A stretch of 39,500 nucleotides of DNA from positions 988,290-1,027,789 of the forward strand of contig BCLD01000002.1 of NCBI GenBank assembly GCA_001600875.1. Direction: 5' to 3'. Under the pieces are notes generated by a model that saw only the letters and a list, made by a program, of their open reading frames with translations, was not told where the DNA came from and did no database searches. Each line of letters starts with the position of its first letter. Within the stretch, counting starts at the first letter, position 1. Shown one piece after another: positions 29,901-39,500 of this stretch. This stretch comes from Solicoccozyma terricola. Lineage: Eukaryota > Basidiomycota > Tremellomycetes > Filobasidiales > Piskurozymaceae. Both the position numbers and the translations under genes were made by a program.

Positions 29901-31159
29901 CTCGGAACGAACAGAATTTCTTCGTCTTCTTCACCGCTGGAGAGGGGGACACCATCTTGATCGCCTAGGACCTCGATCGCGTGATCGAAAGGGATGGCAG
30001 TTAGATCGGCAATATCTCCTCCTCGTGTGGGTTCCGTGTCCACAAAGAACAATGTCGTTTGATCTTCTTCGACGGCAAGTGCGGACAAATCATCCTCCTG
30101 GTCGATCTGCACTTCAACTTCCATCTTACTAATGGATTCTGTCATATCAAAGACTCCATCGTGAATATCTATCTCTTCCGTTGTGGAGATGTCGACTGTG
30201 CGTTGATCCTGCAGCGCGAGTGTTATATCCTCTGTGCCGATGCCGATGTCGAAATATTCCATCACCATCGGATCATCAGTTGGTGAAGCGCCAGCTTCTG
30301 CACCTGCACTTGCGTCTTCTTCGTTCTCGCCATCGCCATGGACATCTTCATCGCCCACACCCAACACCTCATCATCATCATCACCATCAACGCTGACACC
30401 ATCCATCAGTGCATCCACTTCGGCCTCATCTGTTCTCAGCTGATCTGGTTTATCCTGTCTAGGCGGTGCAAGGTCGATCATCATCCCTTCCTCTTCACTA
30501 GGAATAAAAGTTCCAGCTTTAACAAAAACTGGAACTCTCTGTTCACTCGTATTATTCTCATCGAGCATTCTTCCAAAACGTCCACCACCCCTAAAGCTGC
30601 TGCTGCTTCCGCCGCCGCCTCTTCCACCTCTTAAGAAGGGTGAAGCAACCGCTCGTCCTCGCTCGTGAGGAAAACCAAGACCATAAACTGGGGTTTGAGA
30701 ACCTGAGGGAGTGTTGGTAGCTGAATGGGATGGTGTGAGACGTTCTCGAGGTGTGAAAGAGCCACGAGGTGTTACCCCTGTGCCACGGCGACGTGGTGTT
30801 GAGGAGGCGATATTGGAGTCGTATGGTGAAGGTGCAGATTCTGTTCAAAAAGTTGGATGTTCTCTCGTTAGCTTTGCTCCAAGTCGAAACGTACAGAGAG
30901 ACAAAGAGAGAGAGAAAGAGAGAAAAGAGTACACTCTAGACTTGCCTTGTAATTTCTGATACCTTTCTCTGTTCAGAATAGAATAATCTACGGGTGGAAC
31001 AGCAGAATAGTCCTTTTTAGATCCACCACGACCTCCACCACGTCCTGAGCCGCGACCACGAGTGGGAGTCTCGCCTCCACGACCAATACCACGACCCCCT
31101 CGAATTCCGTTGGAAGGAGAGGGAGTGGAGAGCAAGTCGGAGAAGGATTGACGCGGCAT
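26940..31159 (-). CDS. SQS1: Sqs1-type R3H and G-patch protein (spliceosome disassembly cofactor)
   Basis: Sqs1 activates the helicase Prp43 through its G-patch in mRNA splicing and ribosome maturation. Six exons on the minus strand: 30946-31159, 29078-30840, 28358-29004, 28021-28284, 27817-27864, 26940-26985, giving 2982 nt and 993 aa, all junctions in frame. The N-terminus is RGG-rich (RGRGSGRGGGRGG), as is usual. Exon 2 is highly acidic with a run of 17 Asp. An R3H domain lies near residues 830-875 (FSRKRVHELAEMYML holds the R-x3-H). The G-patch at about 950-993 reads NIGHRLLSKMGWSEGDQIG, then MSGGLHVPIVAIVKNSKTGL, and ends GLGA. The G-patch is split by two introns; the last is 831 nt and holds a minisatellite. 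Intron 1 appears to use a GC donor (CAAG/GCAAGT). The start at 31159 (MPRQSFSDLL) opens the RGG segment. Confidence 0.92.
27020..27767. repeat. Degenerate minisatellite inside the last intron of SQS1
   Basis: Tandem degenerate units of about 9 bases, mostly GATGCCAGA and GACGCCAGA, with a longer recurring block (GAGAGACGTCACAGAGATGCC). From about 27540 it grades into GA-rich simple sequence. On the plus strand it contains no CT dinucleotide, so the transcript sense contains no AG. Both strands are open by composition, but the frames encode only R/D/A or S/L repeats. Confidence 0.92.
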
Positions 31160-31586
31160 GCTGATGGGTGGTGATTGGTGGTGATGATGTGATAGAGGTA
31201 GTGAATATAGTAGATGGGGTTGGATGTCGATGTGACCGTGGGTGGAGTCGAGTTGCTCAGTATCTTGTCACGTGATGAGTGGCAAATTCCTGTTCAAGTC
31301 GTTGTCCCCAGGTAAGGGTAAGGGAAAGGGTAAGGGTGGTTCGATCAAGTGCATCACTGTGACATCGTAGCAGGCACCTTAACTGACTATCGCGGCCAAC
31401 ATCACAAACAGATACACTCCCCGCGGGTAAGCCTGCAAGCGTCCAACTCCACTACTGATTTCACTCCACTCTCTGCTGGCCCACGTGTCCGGAATCTCCC
31501 CCATCGGGACTTCAGATCCCGATCTCTCAAGCCCCAAACGGCAAACAGCAGGTGGAGAATATGCAGTGTGGTCGGGTGTTACCAAT
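31160..31586. promoter_or_regulatory. SQS1 upstream region with TCACGTGA and GGTAAG repeats
   Basis: TCACGTGA at 31268-31275, a Cbf1/USF-type palindrome, lies 109 bases upstream of the SQS1 start. Four GGTAAG-like units at about 31313-31337 form a G-rich run. No gene is supported here. Confidence 0.4.
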
Positions 31587-32545
31587 CTATACAACCTTCC
31601 TCGTTCCTACCCCTCTAGCACCCCTCCCTTTTATCTCTCCTTCCTCCATTTCCATTCGAGCACTCCTTGTGCCGAATTGCATTGCTCTTTTCTTCCTCCC
31701 TGCCGCCAAGATCAAACCTGTCTGTAGACAGGCCGAACGAAGGATGATTTTATCTGCCAGTCCACCTGGGGAGTTTGACGATAGTGTTCCAATCTTGTAA
31801 TGAATGGGTAAAGAGGCGATGTAATCAACGATGGACATTGAGAGGTACGGAAACCTAGTCTCGACACCGTGAGAGGATATTATACGGTCGTCCCTGCCGA
31901 GATTTCGATGCGGTAGACGATCGATATCCATTTGGAGCTGAGGTGGGACGTATGGACGCGTTGGTATTAGGAAAAACGGAGTCAACACTGAAGAACACTC
32001 ACCTCGTCGACTGCGCCCGGAAACCCGGCGGTCTCGAACGCTTTGCGATGTCTTGCATATCCGCCGAGTAGCCTATGTTACAACGTCAGTCTCTGCAACG
32101 CTTCTGTATGACTTGTACGGTAGCGAAGCGGACTCACTCATCGGCTCCCAATCCGCTTAACAACACCTTTGCTTGGCTTACGTACGGTGCTCGAATGGGT
32201 GAGTTTGAATCCGACCCTGGGGATCGGAGATGCCCACGAAGACGAGATGCAAAGAATAGAGGGAGGGCGAGGGACTGTTTTTGGGGGGGGGGGGGGGGGG
32301 TGAATGAATGAGTACAATTGTTTCAGTTAGATCAGGGAGGAAGTAGGTAAGCTTACTAGGTCCATTTCTGTGCCGCCAATTTCGGACATGATCAGCACGA
32401 CGTTGGCGAAAAGGACCAAAAAATCAAACTCAACCTGTATCATTCGGATACATCAAACTCAACACCCTCTCTCTTGCCATTTGACTTTCCTGTGAACATT
32501 CGAATGAAAACCCCGGGTGAGACAACACTCACACTGACAGCGGAG

Positions 32546-32581
<36 letters not shown>

Positions 32582-34225
32582 TGACTCACTTTGTACGTGA
32601 CATCAACTTCCACAAACCTCCATTCCCTCTCTGGATTCAATCTGACAAGTTCATCCACCGCTTCCCTACCCGTCAGACGATCAGGGACATCATACATTTT
32701 CACATCCTCCTCTTCATCATCCTCCTGTAGATGTACGACACCGTTCTTTGTCCCAACCTTCTTCTTCATCTTTCTCAACCTTGCAGCTCGCCTTGTATCG
32801 ATTAAATCCCTCTGAGCGGTCAAAGAACGTGGATTTTCAAACGAGACGTTGATTAGATCGATAGGTTCTGTTATTGGGAGATGTCGATGGGCGAGATGAG
32901 TCAGGAATGTACAATCGATACCTCCGGAGAAGAGGACAGCTAGACGGGCTTGACTGGTTCGCAGGTATAAGAAGCTCGGGTCAGCTTTGGGGAAAAAGGA
33001 AGGAGACGATTGAGGTGGTGGAGAGAATTTACCCAGGAGGAGGAATTGGGATATTTTCAATCCTCAATTTGACACTCTGACTTAACGCCGTAATGAATTG
33101 ATCTACATCACTTGATGGTGGTGTTGAAATTGCTTCTTGAGATGGAATGGAAGAGCAGACTCGTGGTATCGTTGTCTATGATAGTATTGTGGGCTTTAGT
33201 AAATGGCCGATGTTGGAAGGGGGTTTGAAACCGTTGAACCCGAGGTAGGAAGTGATTGGCTTACATATAAATTGGTCCCTGGAGAATGAGAGGTACCCAC
33301 TCTGTTCACTTGATGAATCGCGTTGGAGAAATCCAACTGCGGGAAATGGAACCGGAGACGGGGGAAAGAAGAACAATCAACGGACAAAGACCTAGAAAAG
33401 AATCCCTCAATTTGCTTCACCTTTCCATCCTCTTTCAGTCGTACATCATCGAGTCGAAGTGCGTTAAGAAAAGTACATTCGACTTCCTCCATGGACATAT
33501 GCACACCCAGAGCTCGTACTGAAGCGATGTAAAACTCGGATTCATCATTCGCGGTGGATATGACGGACGAGAGTAGAGAACGACGACCGAATGGGTCTCG
33601 GCCGAAATAGATCGTCCGAGTGGTATACTAACGTAGAGAGGTGAGGTTGTCAATAATGGTGGGCAACATGAGATACCGTAACACCTCTACACCCACTTCG
33701 TAGTAAACGAATGCATAACTGAGAAGCAGAACATGGGATGTTAGAAAAGAGCCAAAGTTCTGATATAACAAAACGTGCAAACTCACGGTCCTTCAATCCC
33801 AGCTAACACGGACAGCACATCATCTCCCGACTCGATCCGTCCGAATAACAGCTCCGTGTCATTCTCCGAGATGGGTACTTCCAGACCTTGAAAAACCTGC
33901 CCATTCCAGCAGAGCACACCTCTCGATCCTATCAAAGGCTGTGGAGTATGTCTGCCGCGAAGTGCGAGCACAGCAGAAGCGAAGTGAAGTCGTAATTGGA
34001 GACCTGGAGTAGTGACGACTGACTCTTCGTGTATGTGTTGACTAGTCGGTCCTGTGCATACAATAAAGCAGCAAGTCAGTTCGACAGTGTGGGGTGGGAT
34101 GAGCTTGGAAACGACAACGCACCTCGCCGAGCATTCTCTTCAACGAGCGCTGACCAGACCGATTGGTGCTGCTTGTCGACGCCGTGACCATGCTCCCGAG
34201 CTATGGAGAACGAGATACCACACAT
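31587..34225 (-). CDS. Asparagine synthetase domain-containing protein (ASNSD1 type)
   Basis: Ten exons on the minus strand: 34123-34225, 33787-34051, 33685-33718, 33265-33627, 33033-33175, 32590-32974, 32357-32434, 32138-32274, 32003-32072, 31587-31937, giving 642 aa, essentially the length of human ASNSD1. The start at 34225 gives MCGISFSIAREHG, so the class II amidotransferase Cys2 is kept. That domain continues with LALRGRHTPQP, LCWNGQVFQGLEV, ENDTELL and YFGRDPFGRRSLL. The synthetase domain has LFSGGIDCTFLTHLA (pyrophosphatase loop, SGG-x-D), YDVPDRLTGREAVDEL, GTEMDLSLALPLFFASR, KVLLSGLGADELLGGYARHR, HRNLGRDDRI, HGVETRFPYL and KRAMQFGTRSARME. The biochemical role of ASNSD1 proteins is not settled; do not call it asparagine synthetase. 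The exon 7 boundary and its start sequence are the least certain. Confidence 0.9.
32283..32300. repeat. 18-base G run (poly-C next to an ASNSD1-type 3' splice site)
   Basis: In transcript sense it is poly-C followed by AAAAACAG, the acceptor of exon 8 (32138-32274). Confidence 0.85.
32548..32579. repeat. 32-base C run (poly-G after an ASNSD1-type donor site)
   Basis: In transcript sense it is poly-G starting 11 bases into the intron after exon 6. Unlike most homopolymers in this window it lies at the 5' end of its intron. Confidence 0.85.
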
Positions 34226-34781
34226 GGACGACGATGGCACCTGCTGCTGCCAGAAAGTTGAATAGGAGGGAATGGCCCAACGCAAAAGTCACGTGCAGTC
34301 GTAGATCAACATCATATATCGCCACTGGAGTTCACAACCGACGGTCCACAATTCTTCATAGAGTCCAATTGCTCACTAGTTGAGAAGGGAACCCTCCAAT
34401 CTGATAGGTATCTCGGAGTCAGGCTCGGCGGTTCAAATTACCAATACCCGCCGTCGCTTGCTGGAATGTAGCTGAAATATTTGAAATCTTGGACGCAGGC
34501 CCGGTTGGGTTTACTCCAAGTCTGCCGGGCGTCTTTCGCTACCAATCATTGCACTGCGCTTCAGTCAATTGTTTCCCATCTCACTGATGTCGGATATAAG
34601 GGGGAGGGGAGGGGGGGGGGCGGAAGTGTTGGTTCAGTGCTTGAACACCTTGCCATGTGTATTCGAACGATAAATTCGCCGGGTAGCACCATGCGTCATC
34701 AATCATCAATGCATAAATGTTTCATTACAATACAACGCCCGACTTGTGATCCGATCCGGCGGGTCGCGGCAGCACGCTCCC
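34226..34781. other. Intergenic region upstream of the ASNSD1-type gene
   Basis: This 556-base stretch is the upstream region of the ASNSD1-type gene and the downstream region of the next minus-strand gene. It has a G-rich run near 34600-34620. I see no gene or clear regulatory motif. Confidence 0.5.
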
Positions 34782-35974
34782 CTAATGTTGTACAGCCCGA
34801 GCGTCTACGGACACTGACCGCCTAAAGGGATTGACAGTAATGGATGCACGCCGAATGGCGGTGAACATCCCGTCAACTACGTGGCCAGCTGTACCGACGG
34901 GTGTCTGTTCAGCGCTGGCCAGTGGTTGTTTCTTGTAATCGACCGCGACGCTGTCGGTCAACGCCGCAGCGTCACTCGATGGACAATCTCCATCGAGCTC
35001 AAATTGATCGACGTCGGTCACTGCCATTCGCTTTGGCATTGGACTACCTTTCGCCAACCGCCCACGAGATCTCTCGACGGTATATTCTCGCGGCCGACAC
35101 AAATCCCGCTTCGCCTTTAGTCTGCATGCGCTTGGACTAGATCCGGCTTTCGGCGCGGCGGTCAATTGAAGCAGGTTATGCTTGCCATTGTTTCCCGTTG
35201 CCGACGGTGACCTCGATCTGCGTCCAGGCTGGACAGAAATGGTAGGAGGGGGACTGCAATGCCTGCTGCAGCTCTCTTTGAGGTGGGACGGCTTGGTGGC
35301 GTTCTTGTGATCGCTGACGTGGTCTACGATCTGAACAAGACCCCGGCCACGGTGCACGTTGGCGTTCTGCCGATCAGTCGAGTTGATCAGGATGAAGCCG
35401 CCGACGAGGGATGAAGCGCTACCGCCGACGATATATCCATCGTCTTGGTTGGAGTGCGGAATGGAGGTAGGTCGGTGACGACGACGGTAGTTGGTAGGAC
35501 GAGCGAAAGGGAAGGCGGAGTGGGTTGTGTTTGCAGCTCGCATTTCAGTGGCGGCGGCATCCATGTCAGGGCGTGGACTACGGGGGAAAAGGGATCGACC
35601 GGTGGATCTGAAGGCGGACGAAATGGGATCAGTCGACGAGCGTGGAAAGGAGCGACAAGGGCAACGCCAGTCAAACTAACCTCAGTAGTGCAGACGTTGA
35701 GAAGTGAGGTCTAGCACAGTCATCTTTCCCCTCCCTCGGTGATCCTCGTACCCAGCATGGGCGACCAAACGCTGGTTTCACTGTTCGACCGGCCGGAGGG
35801 GATATCATACGTGATTCCTTGATCGCATCGTTCTCGTGATCCGAGGCCTCTGAATCCTCCTCGTAGCCCGAGGCACCTTCCGGTTCCGAGTCGGTGGCGT
35901 CGTCCACTCCCTCATCGACCACGCCTTGATCGACGTCCTCATCGGCGTCCTCATCGACGTCCTCTTCCTCTTCC

Positions 35975-36006
<32 letters not shown>

Positions 36007-37688
36007 CTGAACGACTTGGGAATGCATGGACCCGTGGTGGCAGGGGCTATCGGCAGATGTACCTCGAATCCCATCTTCCTCACAGTACGATACCCCATTC
36101 TCCTCCTCCTCCTCCTCATCATCATCGTCATCATCCTCGCTCTCCTCCTCCTCCTGCTCCTCCTCAATCTCCGCCTCCATCCCTTCGACTTTTGCCATGA
36201 CCTTGCCTCCTCCCATTCCAACGCCGAGCCCGAACCGTCCGATCGCTTGATCTCCAGATAACGACGCCGCGCTACTTCGACGACTACGATCGTGTACATT
36301 GCCTGTTGATGGAGGTCTCACAGGTGATGTAGGAGGGGAGAACTTGGATGTTAACATGGACATTGGTGTTTGCGCGACAGGAGCACAAACGTCGGACGTG
36401 CATGCGACGGTGAACGTGAGACATGATGTTCGAGGCTGCGGTTGAACAGACTGAGATTTGATCACCGGTTGAAAAGTTGCATGTTGTGTGCGCATCGTTG
36501 TACCTTCAGGTGACGACGCTGTAGATGGTACTTTTGCGAAGAGAATTGAAGTCTTTGAAGCTGTTGTTTCGGACGGTCGTCTGGAGGAAGGTGCCGAGGA
36601 CCCAGGTGTGGTGGTTGTATCTCTTCTGAGTAAGATCGGTGTAGGTACGCGAGATACTTGAGGGTGATTGTCATCTAGCATTGATGTATATGGGGATGGT
36701 GAGTGCGTGGTTGCTCCATCCATTGAAAATTTGCCAGGTGAACGCGAACGAGTTGATAAGTCGGTAGGTTGATCGTGTGCGAATGAGAGTTTGCCGGCGC
36801 CGGCGCCAGCTGCAGCTCCGGCTCCAACACTAGTCGTAACCACCCCCGTCGCCATCCCACCCCCAAACTGATTAACGATAATTGAACCACTCCCTCCTCT
36901 CGTTTCCTCAGTTGACGGTTTCCTAGATTGATTCCTACTTGCCATTCCCACAGGAGAATTATATCCAGATGATGAAATAGGTGATACCAAACCACGATTA
37001 TTTTTATCTTTGATCATACCTTTTTCATGTAATAAAGCGGTGAGTAGAGAGATTGGATGAGTTGATGATGGTGATGGTGATGGTGATGGTGCTACTGCTG
37101 CTGCTGCTGCTGATCCTCCTCCACCACCGCCACCATCTCCACCTGTTGTCGTTTCCAACACTTGATCCTCTTCAATATCTGAAAAAGTAGCAAATTCCCC
37201 ACCACCACGTTCAATAGGTATTCCAGAATATGACCAAGTTGTCGTCGTCGTCAAAGAATTATGGTACCCTATTCCTAAACCTCGTTTATGATATGATTGT
37301 GCCTGTGGTGGATGTGCATGTGGTGCATGTGTATGTGGTGCGTGTGGTGCATGTTGATGAGATTCCTCATCGAATCGACCAAAACTTTGATTCGGACTCC
37401 AACAAGGAGTCAATAATGAATCTAATCTTGTTGAATCATCCGTTGTTATTTGATCCGTATCTGAACTGGCACCGCTTGTCCGACCACCACCGCCACCACC
37501 ACCGCCACCGCCACCGCCACCACCATAAGTGGAAGTTTGAGTATTGATAGGTCGTAAACAAAGAGAAGGATTTGAATTAAGAGTATTAGAACCATGATTT
37601 TGAATTCTAGGTCTTTGTCGTTGTTGTTGTTGTTGTTGTTGTTGTTGGTTTCGGGATGATATAGATGGTATAAACAGATTATGTTCCG

Positions 37689-37725
<37 letters not shown>

Positions 37726-38268
37726 TGAATCAATTCCATCCGGTGTAAAACCCTTTGGTGAAGTTGAAAACATTGAAGGGTAATTAAATCCAACTACGAA
37801 TGAATGTGCAGTAGGAGGTAATCTTTGTTGAGTACCTTTGTTAGGAATCCCAGTAATCCCCGTCCCCGTCGCCGTTCCCGTTCCCTTCCCCGTTCCCGTT
37901 CCCATCCCAGTACCAGTACCCGTGCTAATACCGCCACCGCCACCGCCACCGATAACCCCAGTACCGGACCAAACTTCAATAGACGAACTCTTTGAAACGA
38001 TTCGTGTCGAAGAATTCAATCCCTGGCCCCGCGCATCCTCCTCCTGCCCGTGCCCCGCATCCTCCCCCGCATCCACATCCACATCGTCTTCGTGGAATGT
38101 TGGTGTGATCATGGTGTTTTTCACGTAAGAAGAAGAAGGGAGAGGTGGTTGTGGTTGTGGTTGTGGTTGTGGTTGAGGGTTGAAGTGAGAGGAAGGCTGA
38201 TTAGGATTAGGATTAGAATTAGGATCAAGGTGTTGGTGTTGGTGTTGGTGTTGGATTGATGAATCCAT
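34782..38268 (-). CDS. Large low-complexity protein, function unknown
   Basis: Exon 1 is 35681-38268 and exon 2 is 34782-35607, joined by a 73-nt intron (donor GTTAGT, acceptor CTTCAG), giving 1137 aa. It starts MDSSIQHQHQHQHLDP. The first 450 residues are His/Gln/Asn/Gly/Thr-rich with Q, T and G runs. The middle part is Ser/Pro-rich (for example SRVPTPILLRRDTTTTPG and the hydrophobic SCLTFTVACTSDVCAP). Next comes an acidic stretch with E and D runs, then RPCWVRGSPREGKDDCARP leading over the intron into LLRSTGRSLFPRSPRPD and a basic C-terminus ending NPFRRSVSVDARAVQH. The layout resembles disordered fungal nuclear or nutrient-signalling regulators. I could not tie it to a named family. No membrane span or enzyme motif is seen. 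Confidence 0.72.
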
Positions 38269-39500
38269 CGTAGCTAGAATAAATGAGGGATTTCCAACGG
38301 CGTTGAAATTGAGAAATGGTAGGGTAGGTAGGTTGGTAGGTGTAGGTGTAGGTGGTTGGATTATTTATTCCGATCGAAGTCCAAAAGCCAAAAAAAAAAC
38401 CCCCTTTCCTTCCCCTTATTCAACCCCCGAAATCCCTAATCGATTCCCTTTGTAAGAAAAACCGCAAACGAGGCTTATGTTTTCTATTTCGAAGAAACGG
38501 TAGACCGAATCGATGGTAATGGTTCGATTTGATCCTTCATTACGACCCCGGGTCGCGGGGGGGGTGGGGTGGGGGGGGGGNGTATTAAAGATGTTTGAGG
38601 GTGGGGTGATGGGTAAGATATGCGATGGTGTGGTAATCGTGTTGGGTTGGTTATCGTAAAAGGGAGGGGAAGAGAACGCTCCCAGGTGTTGGATTGGTTG
38701 GATGTGTTTGGGTATATTATAACGAAAAGCGATGAGATTTGCTCCTGTAACAACTGTAAGGTGAATTTCGAATTCCAACCCCCGGCGTCTCGTCCTCGTC
38801 TTTTTTTCCCTCCGGATTATATCTCCCCCCTCGTCCTCGTCGTCCTCGTCGTCCTCGTCGTCCTCGTCGTCCTCCTCACACCTACGTGAGAAGACAAGAT
38901 GATGAGATGGTGAAAAAGGTCGTCGAGATAGATAAGGGATTAAGATTATCCCCCCCTTTGCCCTCTCTCTCTCTCTCTCAAAAAAAAAAAATCCCCTCTC
39001 CTCTCCTATTCGGATGCGAGTCGTGTGTGTAAGATTGGGTTGTTTGCGTGGTGTGTGGTGTGTGGTGTGTGTAAGGTGTTGCGAGTCGGTTGGTTGGTTG
39101 GTGTGGGTTTACCTATCTTGTACGTTGTATCCCCATCACACACACCCCCATTCAAACGACGAGACGAAACGACGAGACGAGGATACCCAAGGGTGGATGT
39201 GATGGACGATCTAACGGGGGGAGGGGAGGGGGGGAGGGGGAGGGGCCACTGTGTGAAACGGGGGCAAGTGTTTAACCGTCATAACCCTCTCCCCCCTCCC
39301 CGTGACGGGAGCTGTACATCGTCATCGTCCACCCACACAGACGACGCCAGGAGTGGGGGTTTTCCCAATACACCCGATTGGGTATAGCCACGAGTTAGAA
39401 CTAAGAGAAGAAGCCGGGGCGTTTCATACTATTGGGGGGGAAGCTATATGTGAGAACGAACGACTAGCGAGCGTGGGCATCGAGGGTGGGGATGGGGGGG
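38269..39500. other. Upstream simple-sequence region at the right edge
   Basis: It contains a G-rich stretch ending in a lone N at 38581, a TCGTCC repeat near 38838-38876, a CT repeat near 38961-38978, GTGTG-rich sequence near 39050-39070 and G-rich blocks near 39220-39245. Open frames here look compositional. It includes the promoter of the 1137-aa gene. No other gene is supported. Confidence 0.5.

Noticed and set aside
31313..31337. GGTAAG repeats considered as telomere-like sequence
   Set aside because: Not the TTAGGG order on either strand, only about four units, and located between two housekeeping genes.
35805..36299. Arg/Met/Thr-rich frame on the minus strand
   Set aside because: Shifted frame of the acidic repeat in the 1137-aa gene.

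Overview
The window is nuclear DNA of an intron-rich fungus, most likely a basidiomycete yeast of the Tremellomycetes type. The basis is gene content (RAVE subunit Rav1, Sqs1, penta-EF-hand protein, Pol4-like polymerase, Asnsd1-like protein, Pho89-like transporter), many 45-90 nt GT-AG introns, compact spacing, and large amounts of simple sequence. All gene models were spliced by hand from reading frame, splice-site consensus and remembered family motifs; no alignment was run.

Layout. 1-1028 (-): 5' part of a Pho89-type phosphate transporter, running off the left edge. 1617-6442: a lineage-specific block with three small three-exon paralogs of unknown function on the minus strand (genes A, B, C), a shifted reading-frame relic between B and C, and duplicated upstream regions. 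6699-12028 (+): complete RAV1 ortholog, 17 exons, 1404 aa. 12124-14610 (-): BRCT plus family X DNA polymerase, 10 exons, 602 aa. 14803-16799 (-): penta-EF-hand protein with a 7-nt microexon. 17396-18438 (+): fourth paralog of the small family (gene D) behind a duplicated promoter. 18835-20964 (-): an intronless phytochelatin synthase followed by a decayed bacterial-type beta-propeller gene, a probable transfer island. 21975-24782 (-): a low-complexity regulator-like protein interrupted by a 640-base gap. 24783-26939: gene-free simple sequence. 26940-31159 (-): SQS1 (R3H plus G-patch, 993 aa), whose last intron is filled by a minisatellite. 31587-34225 (-): ASNSD1-type protein, 642 aa. 34782-38268 (-): unidentified 1137-aa low-complexity protein. 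38269-39500: upstream simple sequence.

The conserved genes are ordinary housekeeping functions and do not form one pathway. Three things stand out. First, several long introns carry low-complexity expansions that contain no AG on the transcribed-sense strand between a possible branch region and the 3' splice site; the extreme case is 781 nt without AG in SQS1. Second, a fast-diverging family of small proteins keeps gene structure, introns and flanks while its coding exons diverge. Third, a metal-detoxification gene of possible foreign origin sits beside a bacterial-type pseudogene. Assembly quality limits part of this: there are long G/C homopolymers, single-N joins at 18816, 23990, 25687 and 38581, and the large gap.
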